Source: Eubacteriales bacterium
GTDB lineage: Bacteria > Bacillota > Clostridia > Lachnospirales > Lachnospiraceae
Reading direction: 5' to 3'
Assembly: GCA_030524745.1 (NCBI GenBank)
Contig: JAUNGC010000011.1
Span: forward strand, 1 to 64,000
Length of the DNA: 64,000 bases
In this document: positions 60,747-64,000 of the stretch, piece by piece
Layout of the letters: each line of letters begins with the position of its first letter
How positions within the stretch are numbered: position 1 is the stretch's first letter
The notes under the pieces: model-generated
What the model was told of the DNA's origin: nothing
Databases searched by the model: none
The model's input: only the letters and a program-made list of their open reading frames with translations
Program-made: the position numbers and the translations under genes

Positions 60747-61031
60747 GTGCCGCGCCCGCTCCTGCCGCCCGGCCCTCTGCTCTGGGGCACAGGTATTTTT
60801 GCCATTCCGATATTCAAAATGGGAAATTCCAACCAAAGCGCCGGCTCGTTCCGGACTGCCGGCAGATGCGTAAACTCGCTGCGGATCTTCGATCCGCCGC
60901 TCAGACAGTACGCATCTGCTGGCAGGAACGCCCCGGCGCTTTGGGGAATTTCACCATTTTAAATATAAGTCATGGCTGCAAATACCTGTGCCCCAGAGCA
61001 GAGGGCCGGGCGGCAGGAGCGGGCGCGGCAC
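60747..61031 (+). repeat. Long-hairpin element, full copy B
   Basis: 60747-60798 and 60980-61031 are perfectly complementary over 52 bp. The core pairs the left box GCCATTCCGATATTCAAAAT (60801-60820) with the right box near 60944-60975, then CCAAAGCGCCGG/CCGGCGCTTTGG, GCAGATGCG/CGCATCTGC and a GCGGATC/GATCCGC tip. Same architecture as copy A. Most bases that differ between the copies have a matching change on the other arm. Confidence 0.8.
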
Positions 61032-61059
61032 CAGGAGCGACAGCGTAACCGTTCAGGCA

Positions 61060-61177
61060 GGTCTGCGCATTTACTGCGCAGACCGTGCGAAAGTGATGCA
61101 AGCGTGCAAAAAGCCCATCGCCGCAGGCGATTTTAATGGCTTTTTGCAGTAACAGTTCGGCGTAGCTGAACTGTTAC
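61060..61177 (+). other. Three consecutive hairpins
   Basis: Stem 1 GGTCTGCGCA/TGCGCAGACC (61060-61084), stem 2 GCAAAAAGCC/GGCTTTTTGC with inner CGCC/GGCG (61106-61147), stem 3 GTAACAGTTC/GAACTGTTAC (61149-61177), all with 10-bp arms. Stem 2 ends in U5 and could terminate. Directly follows copy B. Confidence 0.6.
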
Positions 61178-61237
61178 AATGCGGCGGTGGGTTGAGACGT
61201 TTATCCTGAAAAAGTGGGTGCATAATTGATGGATTCA

Positions 61238-61246
61238 TGTTATACT
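61238..61246 (+). promoter_or_regulatory. Extended -10 promoter of the ACP-MBOAT cassette
   Basis: TGTTATACT, a TGN-TATACT extended -10. No clear -35 at the standard distance. The start codon of the ACP gene is about 100 nt downstream. Confidence 0.5.
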
Positions 61247-61346
61247 AATAAGAAGTGTTTGGCGTTGCGGCTTGGCAGAGCCGGGTTGCGGCAACTTTTC
61301 TGAGTGGACAGGAACACCGTCTGCGGCGGTGGGAAAGGATTTTGGG

Positions 61347-61586
61347 ATGAGCAGAGAAGAGGTTTTTGAAAAATTAAACGAAGTTTTCCGTGATGTTTTC
61401 GATGATGAGAGCATCACTGTGAATGATACGACGACGGCGGACGATATTGAGGATTGGGATTCTCTGGAGCATATCAATCTGATGGCGGCTGTGGAGTCGG
61501 AGTTTGGAATCAAATTTTCCATGGGACAGATTATGACCATGAAGAATGTGGGGGAGATGGCAGATATCATTTTACAGAAAATCTGA
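61347..61586 (+). CDS. Acyl carrier protein (DltC-like)
   Basis: 79 residues. Acidic four-helix carrier with the phosphopantetheine serine S39 in DWDSLEHINLM. Followed after 19 nt by an MBOAT and then an SGNH protein, so it probably delivers an acyl thioester for transfer to a surface polymer. ATG 61347 is used because AAAGGA precedes it; the longer frame from 61272 begins in a G/C-rich leader. No ligase to load it (DltA) is in the window. Confidence 0.85.
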   Translation: MSREEVFEKLNEVFRDVFDDESITVNDTTTADDIEDWDSLEHINLMAAVESEFGIKFSMGQIMTMKNVGEMADIILQKI

Positions 61587-61605
61587 AACCGGGAGATAAG
61601 AAAGG

Positions 61606-63093
61606 ATGAGCATTACTTCCTTTTCCTTCCTGTGTTTTTTTGCGGCGGTTCTGTTTTTATATTATGTGATCCCGAAAAAAGCGCAGTGGAGTTTCCTGCT
61701 GTTTGTCAGCTTCGCCTTTTTTATGACGTCTTCTGAAGTGACGGAAAGCGGCGGCTGGTATGTGATTTTTTATCCGCTGGCAGCAGTGGCAGCAGTGTAT
61801 TTTGCAGCACGTTTGATGGACAGGACAAAAGAGCAGAAAAAAAGAAGGGCTGCTCTTATTTGTGCTGTCATTTTCTGTATCGGGCTTTTGTGCACGCTGA
61901 AGTTTTTCAGGCTGCCCCTTCTGGCGCCCATGGGGATTTCCTTTTATACGCTGACGCTGTTAGGATATTTGTTTGATGTATATTATGAGATCGGAAAGGT
62001 GCAGAATAATTACGGAAAGCTGGTTTTGTTCACCTGCTATTTTCCTACCATGGTTTCCGGCCCGATCCTGAAGTACGGCGAAATGGAAGAACAGCTTTAC
62101 AGCGGGCATAAGCTGGACTACCGCCGGGTGACCTTCGGCATGCAGCGCATGCTCTGGGGCTTTTTTAAGAAGCTGGTCATCTCGGAGCGGATGGCGGTGA
62201 TCGCCAATGAGATTTTCAACAATTATGAGAGTTATGCGGGATTTCCTGTCTGGATCGGGGCGATCGCTTTTACGTTCCAGCTTTATACCGATTTTGCGGG
62301 ATGTATGGATATCGTGCTGGGCATTTCCGAGTGCTTCGGCATCATCCTGCCGGAGAATTTCAACGCGCCGTTTCTGGCGAGAAATATTTCCGAATACTGG
62401 CGCAGGTGGCACATCACGCTGGGAACCTGGCTGAAGGAATATCTGTTTTATCCGTTGCTGCGCACGAAATTTTTCATGCAGCTTCCCAAAAAGCTGAAAG
62501 ATAAGGTGGGCAAAAAGCGGGCGAAGCAGATCACCACGTTTCTGGCCATGTTTCTTTTATGGTTTGCCATCGGTTACTGGCATGGGGGGACCTGGAATTT
62601 CATCATCGGTTCCGGTCTGCTGCACTGGTTCTACATCGTTTCCGGAGAACTGGCGGAGCCGCTGTTTGTGAAAATGCGGGCGTTTTTTCATATTAAGACG
62701 GAGAGCAGAGGGTTCATTTTGTTCCAGCGGCTGCGCACGTTTCTGCTGGTGGTGCTGGGGCTGATCTTTTTCAGAAGCAGCACGGTGTCGGATGCGCTGC
62801 GCATGATCGGCAGAGGGTTTTCCGCGTTTAATCCGCAGATTTTTGTGGACGGAACGCTCTTTTCCTTCGGGCTTGACTGGATTGAACTGACGATTGCAGT
62901 TGTTTCCCTGCTGATTTTTGAGTGGGTGACCATACAGCAGCAAAAGGGCTGGATGAGGGAACGGCTGGAGAAGACGAATATTGTGGTGCGCTGGATTGTG
63001 CTCTATGCGCTGCTCTTTTATGTGATTTTGCTGGGGCAGTATGGGCCGGGATATTCCGCGTCCGAGTTTATATACCAGAATTTCAAGGTGTGA
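61606..63093 (+). CDS. MBOAT O-acyltransferase (AlgI/DltB-like)
   Basis: 495 residues with about eleven helices. SEYWRRWHITLGTWLKEYLFYPL and the catalytic histidine in GYWHGGTWNFIIGSGLLHW near 325 define the AlgI/DltB branch. Passes acyl groups from the carrier or CoA across the membrane. Between an ACP and an SGNH protein, the usual three-part arrangement. Confidence 0.92.
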   Translation: MSITSFSFLCFFAAVLFLYYVIPKKAQWSFLLFVSFAFFMTSSEVTESGGWYVIFYPLAAVAAVYFAARLMDRTKEQKKRRAALICAVIFCIGLLCTLKFFRLPLLAPMGISFYTLTLLGYLFDVYYEIGKVQNNYGKLVLFTCYFPTMVSGPILKYGEMEEQLYSGHKLDYRRVTFGMQRMLWGFFKKLVISERMAVIANEIFNNYESYAGFPVWIGAIAFTFQLYTDFAGCMDIVLGISECFGIILPENFNAPFLARNISEYWRRWHITLGTWLKEYLFYPLLRTKFFMQLPKKLKDKVGKKRAKQITTFLAMFLLWFAIGYWHGGTWNFIIGSGLLHWFYIVSGELAEPLFVKMRAFFHIKTESRGFILFQRLRTFLLVVLGLIFFRSSTVSDALRMIGRGFSAFNPQIFVDGTLFSFGLDWIELTIAVVSLLIFEWVTIQQQKGWMRERLEKTNIVVRWIVLYALLFYVILLGQYGPGYSASEFIYQNFKV

Positions 63094-63095
63094 CG

Positions 63096-64000
63096 ATGAC
63101 GAAAAAACAGGCGGCAAAGGCGGTCATTTTTCTGGCCGGATTCATTTTCATATTGATTACGGTGACCTATATCATCCGCACGAACGGCGATGTGAAGGAT
63201 CGCTTTGTGGGATTTTATGCGGAAAAGGATAACACCATCGATGCGATCATGGTGGGCTCCAGTCCGGTTTATCCTTTTTACAGCGCGCCGAAGCTGTACG
63301 GGGAGCAGGGCATTGCGGCATATCCCCTTTCCACCAACAACCAGCGTCCCAAGGCGATCAAATATCTGCTGAAGGAAGCGCAAAAAACCCAGGATCCCTC
63401 CCTTTTTATTATCGAATTGCGCATGTTTACCATGCCGGACGAGGAGTGGGAGGACACGATGGTGTTCACCAGGGGCGTTACGGATAACCTGAAATATTCC
63501 TGGAACCGGGTGCAGGCGATCAACGCGCTGGTCAGCGATAAGAGCGAACGCTATACCTATTATTTCGATATTTTCAAATATCACTCCAACTGGAAGACGA
63601 TGGTCATGCCCAGCCAGCTTGCCTGTTGGCGTTATGAAAAGGCGCATCCGTTAAAGGGGCTGGAAATCAAATACGGGGTCGGCCCGACAGAGCGGGTGGA
63701 CCTGTCCGGGGTGACACAGGCGCAGGAGCCTGCCGCAGAACAGGTGGAAGTGCTCTATGATCTGCTTTCCTGGATTGAGGATTCGGGAAAAGACGCGCTG
63801 TTTCTGGTTTCTCCCTATGTGATGGAGGAAGCCGATAAAAAGCAGTACAATTATATCATTCCCATCATCGAAGAGGCGGGCTATCGGGTTTTGGACCTCA
63901 ACGATCATGTGGAGGAAATGGGACTGGATTTCGGGACGGATTTCTATGACTACGGAAGTCATGTGAATGCGCTGGGAGAGGCAAAATGTACGGCTTTTCT
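63096..64000 (+). CDS. SGNH acyltransferase-like protein (AlgJ/DltD-like), truncated by window end
   Basis: 301 codons visible, the frame continuing beyond 64000. One N-terminal membrane helix (about 8-25, AVIFLAGFIFILITVTYII) and an external domain with AIMVGSSPVYPF (the SGNH serine block, GSS rather than GDS, near 52) and YGSHVNALGEAK (terminal His block, near 288). In DltB/DltD and AlgI/AlgJ systems such proteins finish acyl transfer to the polymer. Starts 2 nt after the MBOAT stop. Confidence 0.8.
   Translation, partial: MTKKQAAKAVIFLAGFIFILITVTYIIRTNGDVKDRFVGFYAEKDNTIDAIMVGSSPVYPFYSAPKLYGEQGIAAYPLSTNNQRPKAIKYLLKEAQKTQDPSLFIIELRMFTMPDEEWEDTMVFTRGVTDNLKYSWNRVQAINALVSDKSERYTYYFDIFKYHSNWKTMVMPSQLACWRYEKAHPLKGLEIKYGVGPTERVDLSGVTQAQEPAAEQVEVLYDLLSWIEDSGKDALFLVSPYVMEEADKKQYNYIIPIIEEAGYRVLDLNDHVEEMGLDFGTDFYDYGSHVNALGEAKCTAF

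Noticed and set aside
60669-61048. Frames of 60-97 codons downstream of the last GT4
   Set aside because: They lie in long-hairpin copy B, and the two arms give similar arginine/alanine/proline-rich nonsense peptides.
1-64000. CRISPR array, insertion sequence or prophage
   Set aside because: No regularly spaced repeats, transposase, integrase or phage structural gene was seen; the repeats found are palindromic and dispersed.

Overview
The window looks like one piece of a Clostridia chromosome, most likely Lachnospiraceae. I infer this from the even to slightly GC-rich composition, strong AGGAGG-type ribosome sites, long same-strand gene runs, LytTR/GHKL regulators and the protein families present. 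No rRNA, tRNA, CRISPR array, transposase or phage gene was found. Nearly all of it, from about 7.2 kb to the right edge, is one large surface-glycan locus.

Layout. 0-7.1 kb: housekeeping and regulation. This holds an Rrf2 regulator with three tandem operator-like palindromes, an XRE-methyltransferase fusion on the minus strand, a VWA-like / MoxR ATPase / leucine-rich-repeat trio, free-methionine-sulfoxide reductase, endonuclease III and a small unknown protein. 7.2-12.2 kb: pseudaminic-acid genes, with pseB and a GT2 on plus converging on pseF-pseI-pseG on minus. 12.4-17.8 kb: an AgrA/AgrC-type two-component system whose start follows a run of ten G, then a structured leader and a heterodimeric ABC exporter. 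18-20 kb: a membrane protein, a PNPOx-fold protein and repeats.

20-37.5 kb: a GT52-type transferase, a PglK-like flippase ABC protein, an acyltransferase, a WecE-type sugar aminotransferase, several polytopic GT-C-like proteins, an HD hydrolase, an AAA/PD-(D/E)XK protein, a GNAT acetyltransferase, a GtrB-like GT2 and a large O-antigen ligase/polymerase-like protein. 37.5-49.2 kb: a PglF/EpsC-like dehydratase, a PglE/EpsN-like aminotransferase and a PglC/EpsL-like phosphosugar transferase (a diacetylbacillosamine-type start of a lipid-linked glycan), an ATP-grasp protein, a GT4, a nucleotide-sugar dehydrogenase with a WbpP/TviC epimerase (UDP-GalNAcA-type sugar), and an SGNH lipoprotein. 49.4-60.7 kb: a sugar formyltransferase-like protein, two deacetylase-fold proteins, four GT4 enzymes, glutamine synthetase and AsnB. 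61.3-64 kb: acyl carrier protein, MBOAT and a truncated SGNH protein, a Dlt/Alg-like O-acylation cassette.

Together the genes describe a lipid-linked oligosaccharide or capsule built on a diamino-sugar, carrying pseudaminic acid, an amino-deoxy sugar and uronic acid, flipped by an ABC protein and decorated by O-acyl groups. The most unusual feature is not coding: the gaps between genes hold several very long RNA- or DNA-hairpin elements. Two full copies (28998-29367 and 60747-61031) and one half copy (17859-17888) share a core whose two arms differ between copies but remain complementary. An unrelated 259-bp quasi-palindrome lies at 19736-19994, and a 19-bp-arm palindrome occurs twice plus one half copy.
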